64,000 nt of DNA from Cecembia calidifontis (GTDB taxonomy: Bacteria > Bacteroidota > Bacteroidia > Cytophagales > Cyclobacteriaceae): the NCBI RefSeq assembly GCF_004216715.1, contig NZ_SGXG01000001.1:3208501-3272500 (forward strand), given 5' to 3'. Below, piece after piece: positions 17,263 through 25,192 of this stretch. Within the stretch, counting starts at the first letter, position 1; each line of letters begins with the position of its first letter. Below the pieces are notes generated by a model. The model was not told where the DNA came from. It searched no databases and saw only the letters and a program-made list of their open reading frames with translations. The translations under genes were made by a program, and so were the position numbers.

Positions 17263-18708
17263 ATGAAAAAGAAAATTATATCATTTATTCTTCTGTTGGT
17301 GGTTTTTGTATCCTGTGATAGTTTTGATGAAATCAACACCAATCCAAATCAAGCTACAGATGCCTCCATACAAGTGATTTATCCAGGGGTTACAGCAGCA
17401 TTTGTTTATGGTATAGCAGGTGAATCTGCCCAATTCACCAGTATCCTGATGCAGTATCTGACAGGGATATTAGGTGATCAGCAACAAGTGAATAACTATG
17501 CATTCATTGCCGATATGAGTGATGCCACTTGGAATAGATTCTATACCAACTGCCTGAATAATATTCAGACTATCAAAACAAAAGCTGCGGAACAAGGAGC
17601 AACTCACTATGCCGGTTCAGCCAAAATTATGGAAGCGGCAATTTTGGGCTATTCTGTTGATTTATGGAATGACATCCCGTATTCTGAGGCTTTGCAATTG
17701 GACAGGATTTCCCAGCCGAGATTTGATGATGCGGCAGGAATTTATCAGCGAGTGCAGCAATTGTTGGATGAGGGTATTGCAGACCTCAATTCAAACAGTA
17801 CTACAAGTCCAAGTACCAATGATTTGATTTACAGAGCAAATAATGAGAACCTTTGGAGGCAAAATTCAAGACCTCGGTGGATCATGTTTGCCAATGCTCT
17901 TAAAGCAAGGTATTCAAACCACCTTTCCAAATTGGATCCTCAAGGTTCAGCCACTGCGGCTTTGGCTGCCATTGATGCAGGGTCTTTCAATTCCAATGCC
18001 GACCATCCCAATGTGGTGTTTGGTTCTGAATTTGCAGGTCCTTGGTTTCCTTTCTTCCAAACTACCTTTGGTGAAAATAACGTAGGCATCAGTCAGCGTT
18101 TTATTGATTTGTTGAGAGATAGAGTGGAACCAGGTGTTGATGATCCTCGTTTGGTTTTCTTTGTGAGACCAACTACAGCTGGACTTTATGTAGGTGTACC
18201 AAATGGGGCGGCCTCAAGACCAGCGGGTAATGTATTGCCTGGACCCTATATCAATAGAAGAGAGGCCCCCACACCGGTGTTTAATTATTCCGAACTTAAA
18301 TTTATAGAAGCTGAAGCAGCATTAAGGTTAGGCCAAAACCAAAGAGCAGCTGCTGCCCATAATGCCGCAGTATTGGCTTCCCTTCAAAGAATTACGGGAG
18401 GTACCAATCAGGCATACATCGAAAGATACGGTTCAGAAACAGCAGCGACTATCAATCTTGAAAAAATAATGATCGAAAAACATATCGATATGTTCCTTCA
18501 GGCAGAAGCTTGGACGGATTGGAGAAGGACAACTCCTGCTGGATCGCCAACCACTGCCTCAGGTATTCCTGCTTTAGTTCCAGCGCCGTCAAATACAACC
18601 CAAGGTAATTTCCCAAGGAGGTTTATTTACCCCAATAGGGAAGTGGTTAATAATTCTGCCAATGTTCCTAATGTAACTAATCTGGACAGGATTTTTTGGG
18701 ATAGGTAA
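17263..18708 (+). CDS. SusD/RagB-type surface lipoprotein
   Basis: 481 residues from the ATG at 17263. Lipoprotein signal with lipobox VFVSC (MKKKIISFILLLVVFVSC), then DSFDEINTNPNQAT, the usual N-terminal mark of the SusD-like group 2 family (SusD/RagB nutrient-binding). TPR-like helical pairs run through the middle, and the C-terminal FNYSELKFIEAEAALRLG and TDWRRTTPAG stretches are typical of the family. It acts as the lid and binding partner of the SusC barrel encoded just upstream. Its 3' end is 21 bp before the next lipoprotein gene. Confidence 0.95.
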   Translation: MKKKIISFILLLVVFVSCDSFDEINTNPNQATDASIQVIYPGVTAAFVYGIAGESAQFTSILMQYLTGILGDQQQVNNYAFIADMSDATWNRFYTNCLNNIQTIKTKAAEQGATHYAGSAKIMEAAILGYSVDLWNDIPYSEALQLDRISQPRFDDAAGIYQRVQQLLDEGIADLNSNSTTSPSTNDLIYRANNENLWRQNSRPRWIMFANALKARYSNHLSKLDPQGSATAALAAIDAGSFNSNADHPNVVFGSEFAGPWFPFFQTTFGENNVGISQRFIDLLRDRVEPGVDDPRLVFFVRPTTAGLYVGVPNGAASRPAGNVLPGPYINRREAPTPVFNYSELKFIEAEAALRLGQNQRAAAAHNAAVLASLQRITGGTNQAYIERYGSETAATINLEKIMIEKHIDMFLQAEAWTDWRRTTPAGSPTTASGIPALVPAPSNTTQGNFPRRFIYPNREVVNNSANVPNVTNLDRIFWDR

Positions 18709-18729
18709 TAATTTCAAAAATTTACACTT

Positions 18730-19146
18730 ATGAGAAATCTTATTAATATTTTCGCAATTGCCTTAATAGCCGTATTCCTTTCTTCTTGTATCCTTGAGGA
18801 TCAAGAACCTGAATATGATGTTGTGGGTGCGGTGGGAACTATAGCAACGTTAACTGCTTCCAGTACCACACCTGCAGTGGGTGAAACAGTTACCTTTACG
18901 CTTTTGGTTTATTCAGAACATGAACCGGCCACAGAGTTAAGAATGAATAGGTTACAAGCAGGTACAGCAACCAATTTGGAAACAAGGTCATTTTCAAATT
19001 GGAACACGGAAGATTCCTACCGGGAAACTTTTCAGTTCCAGGTACCTCAGGGAACCGCTGGCACCGCTTTGACAATCCAGTTTGCCTTGGTGACACAAAG
19101 CAATTTTATCACCACAAGGAATATTACCCTGAATGTTAGGCCGTAA
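18730..19146 (+). CDS. Small lipoprotein of the SusCD operon, unknown function
   Basis: 138 residues. A lipobox (AVFLSSC, cysteine near residue 20) follows a clear signal helix; the rest is beta-rich (GAVGTIATLTASSTTPAVGETVTFTL) and looks like one immunoglobulin-like or PKD-like domain ending in NITLNVRP. I do not recognise a named family. It starts 21 bp after the SusD-like gene and ends just before a strong terminator, so it is the last gene of the operon. By position it may be an accessory surface substrate-binding lipoprotein. Confidence 0.8.
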   Translation: MRNLINIFAIALIAVFLSSCILEDQEPEYDVVGAVGTIATLTASSTTPAVGETVTFTLLVYSEHEPATELRMNRLQAGTATNLETRSFSNWNTEDSYRETFQFQVPQGTAGTALTIQFALVTQSNFITTRNITLNVRP

Positions 19147-19164
19147 TGGAATCTTGATTTAAAA

Positions 19165-19203
19165 AAAAAACTCCCCTGTAATAAAATATAGGGGAGTTTT
19201 TTA
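19165..19203 (+). terminator. Terminator closing the SusCD operon
   Basis: CTCCCCT (19171-19177) pairs with AGGGGAG (19190-19196) around an AT-rich loop. An A-tract before and a T-tract after extend the stem. It separates the SusCD operon from the downstream peptidase gene. Confidence 0.88.
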
Positions 19204-19273
19204 TTCATTATCACCCAACTAAAGGATTGCTGAATATTATTTTGTTATATTAAATGCCTTAAACCAGACGGAT

Positions 19274-21364
19274 ATGAAAAAAATACTACTTTCCACCTCT
19301 GTATTTTTATTGATGCTTCAACTTTTTGCCCAAAGCTTTACCATGGAGCAGGTGACCTCTTATCCTTTTCCTTCGGAATTGACAGCATCTCCAGAGGGAG
19401 ACAAAATAGCCTGGGCAATGCATGAAAAGGGATTAAGAAATGTGTATGTGGCACAGGCTCCGGATTTTAAACCCAAAAAAATAACCGATTTTTCAAAAGA
19501 TGACGGACAGGAAATTACCGGAATCCAGTTTACCCCTGATGGAAATACCCTGATTTTTGTTAGGGGAGGGGAACATGGGAGTAATTGGGACTGGAATGTG
19601 GGCATCAATCCCTCCCAGGAAACATTTATGCCCAAAGTTGAAATATGGAGGGCATCTTTTTCCGGAAGCAAAGCAGAAATGTTAACAGAGGGAGACGAAC
19701 CGGTTGTTTCACCTGATGGGAAGACCCTGGCATTTATCAAAAACAGACAGGTGTGGATACTCAATTTGGATGATTCCAAGACTTCCCAATTATTTGAAAC
19801 AAAAGGCTCAGTCTCTTATCTCAGTTGGTCACCTGTAGGGAATAAGTTGTTGTTCACGATTAACCGGGGAACGCATGCCCTGGTGGCATTTTTTGACATT
19901 CAGAACCAAAAACTACAATACCTTTCTCCTTCATTTTCCCGGGATTCCAGTCCCAAATGGTCTCCTGATGGCTCAAAAGTAACCTTTATAAGACGGCCAG
20001 GAGGAACCCCTGAACCATTGCCTATTTTTGAGCAAAGACATATTCCCTGGGAAATCTGGACAGCGGATATAGAGACCTTGGAAGGAAGGCGGAGATGGAA
20101 GGCTCCGGAAACTTTAAGGGGATCAATTTCCACCACCCATGGAGGGGCCAATCTCCATTGGGCCTCAGACAATCAGCTGATCTACTTATCCTATGAAGAT
20201 GGCTGGCCACACTTATATGCCATGGATGCTGATTCCGGGCCCTCCAGACAACTTACCCAGGGTCAGTATATGGTTGAACATGTAAATCTTAGCCCTGACA
20301 GGAAAACCATTCTTTTTACAGCCAATACCGGTCCATTGCCCGATGATATAGACAGGAGACATATAGGTACAGTCCATATTCAGTCAGGTGAACTCATGAT
20401 CTACACACAAGGAGAAAGCATTGAGACCAATCCTGTCATGCTTTCAGGGATGAAGCAAATAGCTTGTATCTCTTCAACTGCCCAAAGACCTATGCTTCCA
20501 ACAATCTTGGATCTGAATGATCGGCATTTTATGGTCTTAGGAGAGGAAATGTTGCCTGTTGATTTTCCAATGGCACATTTGGTAACGCCAAAGCAGGTGA
20601 TTTTCCAATCTCCGGATGGATTTAACATTCATTGCCAACTGTTTGAGAAGGCTGGGGGGCCTGATGAAAAACCGGCCGTTCTGTTTGTTCACGGAGGGCC
20701 ACAGAGGCAAATGTTGTTGGGATGGCATTATGGGGATTATTATTCCAATACCTACGCCATCAATCAATACCTGGCCGAAATGGGCTTTGTCGTTTTATCT
20801 GTCAATTTTCGATTAGGGATAGGTTACGGTTATGAATTCCATAAACCTGCAAGAACGTATTGGCAGGGTGCGGAGGAATATATAGATGTGAAAGCTGCTG
20901 GCGAGTACCTGGCTTCTTTGCCCCAGGTAGATCCCAAAAGAATAGGTATTTACGGAGGATCCTATGGAGGTTATTTGACAGCTTTGGCCCTTGCTAAAGA
21001 CTCAGGGCTTTTTGCTGTAGGAGTGGATATACATGGTGTCCATGAACTTTCAAGCCGCTTGGAGATGCCGGATGGTTATGAAAAAGCCCCGGACTTTGAA
21101 AAAGCCCAAAGGACGGCATTTTATTCTTCCCCCTTGGCTTATCTGGATACCTGGACATCACCGGTACTGTTCATTCATGGAGATGATGACAGAAATGTAC
21201 AGGTCAGCCAGACTACCGACCTTATCCGAAGGTTTGAGGATAGAAACATGGCTTTTGAATACCTTATGATACCTGATGATTCCCATCACTGGATGAAATA
21301 TGCCAATTTGGTCAAAGTCAATTCCGCTACAGCAGCATTTTTAAAGAAACATTTGAATCCATGA
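19274..21364 (+). CDS. Exported S9 family peptidase (acylaminoacyl/dipeptidyl-peptidase type)
   Basis: 696 residues. Signal peptide (MKKILLSTSVFLLMLQLFAQ). An N-terminal WD40-like/PD40 propeller (about 25-400, repeats such as SPDGKTLAFI and SPDGSKVTFI) precedes an alpha/beta-hydrolase domain (about 440-696). The predicted triad is Ser at about 563 in GGSYGG, Asp at about 638 in HGDDDRNV and His at about 670 in DDSHHW. Prolyl-oligopeptidase-family enzymes cleave short peptides, here in the periplasm. It is transcribed separately from the SusCD operon (a terminator intervenes) but lies next to it, which is consistent with peptide use. Confidence 0.94.
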   Translation: MKKILLSTSVFLLMLQLFAQSFTMEQVTSYPFPSELTASPEGDKIAWAMHEKGLRNVYVAQAPDFKPKKITDFSKDDGQEITGIQFTPDGNTLIFVRGGEHGSNWDWNVGINPSQETFMPKVEIWRASFSGSKAEMLTEGDEPVVSPDGKTLAFIKNRQVWILNLDDSKTSQLFETKGSVSYLSWSPVGNKLLFTINRGTHALVAFFDIQNQKLQYLSPSFSRDSSPKWSPDGSKVTFIRRPGGTPEPLPIFEQRHIPWEIWTADIETLEGRRRWKAPETLRGSISTTHGGANLHWASDNQLIYLSYEDGWPHLYAMDADSGPSRQLTQGQYMVEHVNLSPDRKTILFTANTGPLPDDIDRRHIGTVHIQSGELMIYTQGESIETNPVMLSGMKQIACISSTAQRPMLPTILDLNDRHFMVLGEEMLPVDFPMAHLVTPKQVIFQSPDGFNIHCQLFEKAGGPDEKPAVLFVHGGPQRQMLLGWHYGDYYSNTYAINQYLAEMGFVVLSVNFRLGIGYGYEFHKPARTYWQGAEEYIDVKAAGEYLASLPQVDPKRIGIYGGSYGGYLTALALAKDSGLFAVGVDIHGVHELSSRLEMPDGYEKAPDFEKAQRTAFYSSPLAYLDTWTSPVLFIHGDDDRNVQVSQTTDLIRRFEDRNMAFEYLMIPDDSHHWMKYANLVKVNSATAAFLKKHLNP

Positions 21365-21367
21365 TGC

Positions 21368-22139
21368 CTATTGGCCTGTGTTGAAAGCAACATGATTTAC
21401 TTCAAACTCGGCCCAGGTCCAGTCACCGGAATCCAGTTTCCAGGTGGCATTACATCGATTGGGAAGGGTAATACCATCAAATTCTTTGTAGTCAAGAACT
21501 TTGACTATCCATTCTTTTTTTACCGCATCAGGACCGCTTCCCATGTAGCGTTGAGCGGTGAATCTTATTAGTTTTCCCTCCTGATCAAACTCAAAAATCC
21601 CGGAACCTTGGGTCTGATCGAAGGTCATAATTACTTCAGCTTTGTTTTCGTCAATTTCCTTCCAGGTAAAATGATCCAATATTGCAGCAGAAGGATACCA
21701 CACCAGTTCACCCAAATAACGTTGAAGGGCACTTTCATTGATCTGTGGATTGGGTCCGTCTTTGGCTACCGGAAAAAGAGAGAGTAATTTGATCAGCATT
21801 TCTCCTTCTCCATGGATGAATTTGTCCCTGCCATAAGCATAAAGCAGGGGCATCATCTTCATATCTACAGTCCAAATAAAGGCAGGAGGTTGGGTGGTAG
21901 AATATTGGTAAGCCTGGGCTTCGTACCATTCTACTTGTTCCGGTTTGAGTTTTATTTTGTAGGATTGCTCCATACATAGGGTTTCAATTCCAGGCTTTCC
22001 AATTACGCCGGAGAATTTCAACCAGCGCTGTACAGCAAGGGGAAGATTTGTGATATCATTTGTTGTTATTGTTCTGGCTGGTTTTGAGGCCTCCATCATT
22101 TCCTTGATTTCACGGTCAACTTTTTCTTCAAATCTAAAT
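21368..22139 (-). pseudogene. 3' part of an IS-interrupted gene: DUF6544-like soluble domain
   Basis: About 243 residues readable from an internal ATG at 22099, and the frame stays open upstream of it (VDREIKEMMEASK, preceded by RFEEK) until the IS left end. Recognisable features of the DUF6544/DUF6920-like family are NLPLAVQRWLKFSG, a PAFIWTVDMKMMP block, RYLGELVWYPSA and the ending FEVNHVAFNTGQ. The start of the gene is missing here and lies on the other side of the IS4 element at 23533-23862. Removing the element and one copy of its target duplication rejoins both halves in frame. A truncated soluble protein could still be made from 22099. Confidence 0.85.
22130..22139. repeat. Left target-site duplication of the IS4-family element
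   Basis: AAATCTAAAT directly precedes the IS left end and is repeated at 23533-23542 after the right end. An 11-bp reading (AAATCTAAATT, 22130-22140) is also possible. Ten to eleven bp fits many IS4-family elements. Confidence 0.88.
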
Positions 22140-22155
22140 TAATGCCGTTTAGTTA
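22140..22155 (+). repeat. Left terminal inverted repeat of the IS
   Basis: TAATGCCGTTTAGTTA; pairs with the right end with one mismatch. Confidence 0.88.
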
Positions 22156-22197
22156 GTGGTTAATTAACTGAAATTCATTATATTAGAGGTATAAAAT

Positions 22198-22231
22198 AAG
22201 GCTTCCGAAAGCAGGGAGTGCTGGAAGCCTT
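22198..22231 (+). terminator. Hairpin inside the IS left end, before the transposase
   Basis: AAGGCTTCC (22198-22206) pairs perfectly with GGAAGCCTT (22223-22231). An inner AGCA/TGCT stem lies inside it, and AAAACTTTA follows. Such a hairpin near an IS end is known in other elements to block transcription entering from the host. That role is inferred here. Confidence 0.5.
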
Positions 22232-22303
22232 AAAACTTTAATTGTAAATGAATTCAAGTTAAAACTAAGTTATGAAAAATTTATCATCGAAAGTAGGACT
22301 TCG

Positions 22304-23506
22304 GTGAAAGATTTTCTTCGTGACCGTTTCTTTTCCTTTGAAGTTCTTGTGCTTTTTATTTTGTCAAAGAGCAACAAAGGACTTAATATCTGCCTTGAAG
22401 AGTTTTTTGGGGAATCTTCCTTATCGCCCACTAAAAGTGCATTTACCCAGGCCAGGAAAAAACTGTGCTATACAGTTTTTAAAAAGCTTAACGGTTTGAT
22501 CTGCAGTCTTTTTTACCAACATGCAAAGTTCAAGAAATGGAAGGGGCATAGGGTGCTTTCTGTTGATGGTTCAACACTTGAACTCCCGGATCATCCCTCC
22601 ATGTCAGAGAAGTTCAGCTATCATGGTTTTGGGCCCAATGCGGATGCGGGACATTACATGAGCAGGATATCTTACCTGTATGATGTTTACAACGGCCTTG
22701 TACTGGATGCCGGTATGGAAAGCTACACCACTTCGGAAGCCACCCTATGTCATGCCCATCTTGGACATATTAAAGAAGGGGATCTTCTTGTGTGCGACAG
22801 GTATTATGCATCACTGAGACTTTTTTTCGAATTGAAAGGAAAAGGGGCCGACTTTCTTTTCAGGATGAAAGACAATTGGTGGAAATGTGTCGAAGATTTT
22901 TCCCGAAGTAGTTCCTCTGATGCGGAATATACATTAATACTCCCTCCAAAATACAGATGGCTGCTTGAAAAGTATCCCTCGTTATCCCAAACCATGACCG
23001 TAAGACTGATCAAGAAAAAGAATAAGAAGGGTAAGATTTCAATATATGCGACTTCGCTGTTGGACAGGAAAAAATATACAGCCTCCTCTCTAATAAACCT
23101 GTACAAACAGAGATGGGGAATAGAAGAAGCATATAAACTGATCAAATCAAGACTTGAAGTATCTGATTTTTCCGGCAAAACAGCATGGGCGGTCCAGCAG
23201 GACTTCTATGCTAAGACCCTGATCATATCACTCTGCAATATTCTTTGCTATGATGTGGAGCCAAAAACCAAAACAGGACGGACATCAAAGTCAGCAAGGA
23301 CCTTGATAATCAATAAAACTTATGCATTGTCAAAAACAAAATCCCTGATTCTTAAAATCAGAGATTTAATTGGTGAATTGGAGCAGATTATCCAGAAATA
23401 TGTAAAGAAAATCGCTTCCAAAATAGAATATTCAAGAAGAAACCAGGTATTCAAGCGGAAATTCAGAGCTAAACTGAAATACTCAATGAATTACAAATCT
23501 ATTTAA
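22304..23506 (+). CDS. IS4-family DDE transposase
   Basis: 400 residues from a GTG at 22304, with AGGA six bases upstream. DDE residues: Asp at about 88 in SVDGSTLELPD, Asp at about 165 in VCDRYYA, and Glu at about 274 within a perfect YREK signature (Tyr267, Arg270, Glu274, Lys281 in LYKQRWGIEEAYKLIK). It catalyses excision and insertion of the element. The frame remains open upstream of the GTG (an IIESRTSVKDFL continuation) but without an ATG, so the true N-terminus may be slightly longer or use a rare start. The protein looks intact. Confidence 0.93.
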   Translation: MKDFLRDRFFSFEVLVLFILSKSNKGLNICLEEFFGESSLSPTKSAFTQARKKLCYTVFKKLNGLICSLFYQHAKFKKWKGHRVLSVDGSTLELPDHPSMSEKFSYHGFGPNADAGHYMSRISYLYDVYNGLVLDAGMESYTTSEATLCHAHLGHIKEGDLLVCDRYYASLRLFFELKGKGADFLFRMKDNWWKCVEDFSRSSSSDAEYTLILPPKYRWLLEKYPSLSQTMTVRLIKKKNKKGKISIYATSLLDRKKYTASSLINLYKQRWGIEEAYKLIKSRLEVSDFSGKTAWAVQQDFYAKTLIISLCNILCYDVEPKTKTGRTSKSARTLIINKTYALSKTKSLILKIRDLIGELEQIIQKYVKKIASKIEYSRRNQVFKRKFRAKLKYSMNYKSI

Positions 23507-23516
23507 TCACATTCCT

Positions 23517-23532
23517 TAACTTAACGGCATTA
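23517..23532 (-). repeat. Right terminal inverted repeat of the IS
   Basis: The reverse complement reads TAATGCCGTTAAGTTA, matching the left end at 15 of 16 bases. Confidence 0.88.
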
Positions 23533-23542
23533 AAATCTAAAT
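23533..23542. repeat. Right target-site duplication of the IS4-family element
   Basis: AAATCTAAAT, identical to 22130-22139 on the other side of the element. Confidence 0.88.
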
Positions 23543-23862
23543 TGGAAAAATGCGACGATAACTACCAGAAGCAGTATTAAATTGGGGATTGTTCCAAATT
23601 TGGCTTCCGACCATTGACTGAAAATCAGGGCTTGAGATAATACTAATCCGGCAAAACCAAATAGCCACCAAAATGGATGCTTGAGAAAATAAAATACCAG
23701 GGTTGCGGTAAGAAGGAAAAAAGCTCCAAGCCAGATCAGACCCATGGATTTGGAAATTTGTAAAGGGAAATCCTTGATCTCAGTAAGGTTAAACCCTTTG
23801 ATGAAACCCAAAAGATGGATAAGGGCATGGAGTCCAATTAAAATAAGGAATACGGTTCTCAT
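23533..23862 (-). pseudogene. 5' part of an IS-interrupted gene: four-helix membrane domain
   Basis: 110 residues from the ATG at 23862, with about four membrane helices (MRTVFLILIGLHALIHLLGF and others). It ends VVIVAFFQFRF followed by TAA; the stop at 23530-23532 is supplied by the IS end. Known full-length DUF6544-like proteins of Bacteroidota begin with such a helical domain (GLHALIHLLGFIKGFNL…SKSMGLIWL…AKFGTIPN) and continue into the soluble domain now at 21368-22139. The native protein would be about 360 residues and membrane anchored. Confidence 0.85.
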
Positions 23863-24025
23863 CTTTTTTCAGTTTTTGAAAATCTTTACGCACTTTTTCT
23901 GGAAGCGCTATTATAAAGGTAGGTGTATTTCATCAAAAATTTCATGACAAAAATCATCCTGCATTTTGATGTAAAAGGCATTGATTTTTATCGGGATATA
24001 CTATTTTTCCTTTTCAAAAATCTAT

Positions 24026-25180
24026 ATGATGATCCAAACAGTTTTTTATATTTTCGCTATTATGCTCTTGGCTTGTTCCACTTTCTCAGAAGAAAAAACG
24101 AGACTGCATTCTACCTCCATTTATAAGAAAGAAAAGCTACCGGTTTATATTCCCTTTTCTTTTAAGATAGATCCTATGAAAAGGTTGTTGCTGGTGAATT
24201 TTGAAAAAGATCCCGATAGCCTTTACATTGGTCTGGAACCGCAATATTTCAATGATCCAATCAACGGTAAGGGGCTCTTGGTCATAGCATGGAGAAGGGA
24301 CATGAAGATCGATGTATATCATGAAGCAAGTCTGAGTCCTGACCCTTCCAAATTTGACATTGCTGGCAATGGACTTGGCGAAATGCATGAAGTGGATTTT
24401 AAAAGGAAAATTTTTGAAATTCAGGAAAATGGAGTTCGGGCAGACATTATTTTTTCAGACAAGATGGATAGGCCGGTGGAAATTTTCATTGCTGAGGCGC
24501 ATCCAAAGAAAAGAAAGCCTTTTGGATTATTGGCGCCCATGGGAGAGGCTGCCACCCATCCTTCCGCCATGCCTTTGATTTTGTTGCATGATTTTTATTT
24601 TGTCAGAAGAAGACATACTGATTACCATGTTAACATAAATGGAAAAGCTCACAAATTGGATAAATTACCCATTCCCATGGATGGTACTTGGATGTTGTTT
24701 GCCAGGTATTCACCGGATCCTTTTATTGTTACCTTTAATCCAACTTACACTGGTAAACTGGAACCCACAAAGGTATCAGATGATAGGTTGATTTGGCAAA
24801 GGAATGGGGATGCCATGGAATTGAAACAGGCAAGGGCAATAGGGGACAAGCATCAGATTGAATTGACTTTTTCCCCTGCTTTTCCCCAATTTAATTTCCT
24901 TAAGGAGGGAACTGATATAAGAGGCAAATTCGAGATCAAATCTTCTGAGCGTACGGGAAGGATTACGGGCACCTATCAGGTTACCTGTAGCCATGATGGC
25001 GTTCAAATAGAGCTTAGACCAGAAGGAGGCTGGCATCCAAAGACGGATAAGTTGTCTTTGAAATTCTTGTACAGTGTGGCCAAAACCTTTAAGAATTGGC
25101 CAAAGTCTTACGTTTGGTCCTCAAAACTTAAATTTAAGGATGGGGCTTGGGAGATGGATTCATCCTGGAAACGGATTTAG
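24026..25180 (+). CDS. Predicted lipoprotein of unknown function
   Basis: About 384 residues from ATGATG at 24026; the frame is open further upstream but only with a TTG. The N-terminus (TVFYIFAIMLLACSTFSEE) is a lipoprotein signal with LLAC lipobox. The mature part is a beta-rich soluble domain with no motif I can name; aromatic-rich strands (FVRRRHTDYHVNINGK, FARYSPDPFIVTFNP) suggest a carbohydrate-binding or lipocalin-like fold, but that is a guess. It converges with the GH57-like gene, leaving only 12 bp, and no hairpin terminator is visible between them. Confidence 0.75.
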   Translation: MMIQTVFYIFAIMLLACSTFSEEKTRLHSTSIYKKEKLPVYIPFSFKIDPMKRLLLVNFEKDPDSLYIGLEPQYFNDPINGKGLLVIAWRRDMKIDVYHEASLSPDPSKFDIAGNGLGEMHEVDFKRKIFEIQENGVRADIIFSDKMDRPVEIFIAEAHPKKRKPFGLLAPMGEAATHPSAMPLILLHDFYFVRRRHTDYHVNINGKAHKLDKLPIPMDGTWMLFARYSPDPFIVTFNPTYTGKLEPTKVSDDRLIWQRNGDAMELKQARAIGDKHQIELTFSPAFPQFNFLKEGTDIRGKFEIKSSERTGRITGTYQVTCSHDGVQIELRPEGGWHPKTDKLSLKFLYSVAKTFKNWPKSYVWSSKLKFKDGAWEMDSSWKRI

Positions 25181-25192
25181 TTCATTTTTTTT

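Larger units (their letters stand above)
22140..23532 (+). mobile_element. Complete IS4-family insertion sequence, about 1.39 kb
   Basis: Terminal inverted repeats match at 15 of 16 positions: TAATGCCGTTTAGTTA at 22140-22155, and TAATGCCGTTAAGTTA as the reverse complement of 23517-23532. A single DDE transposase gene (22304-23506) fills most of the element. A 10-bp direct repeat flanks it. It sits inside the coding sequence of a membrane protein and separates its first 110 codons from the rest. Intact ends, an intact transposase and matching duplications suggest a fairly recent insertion. Confidence 0.92.
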
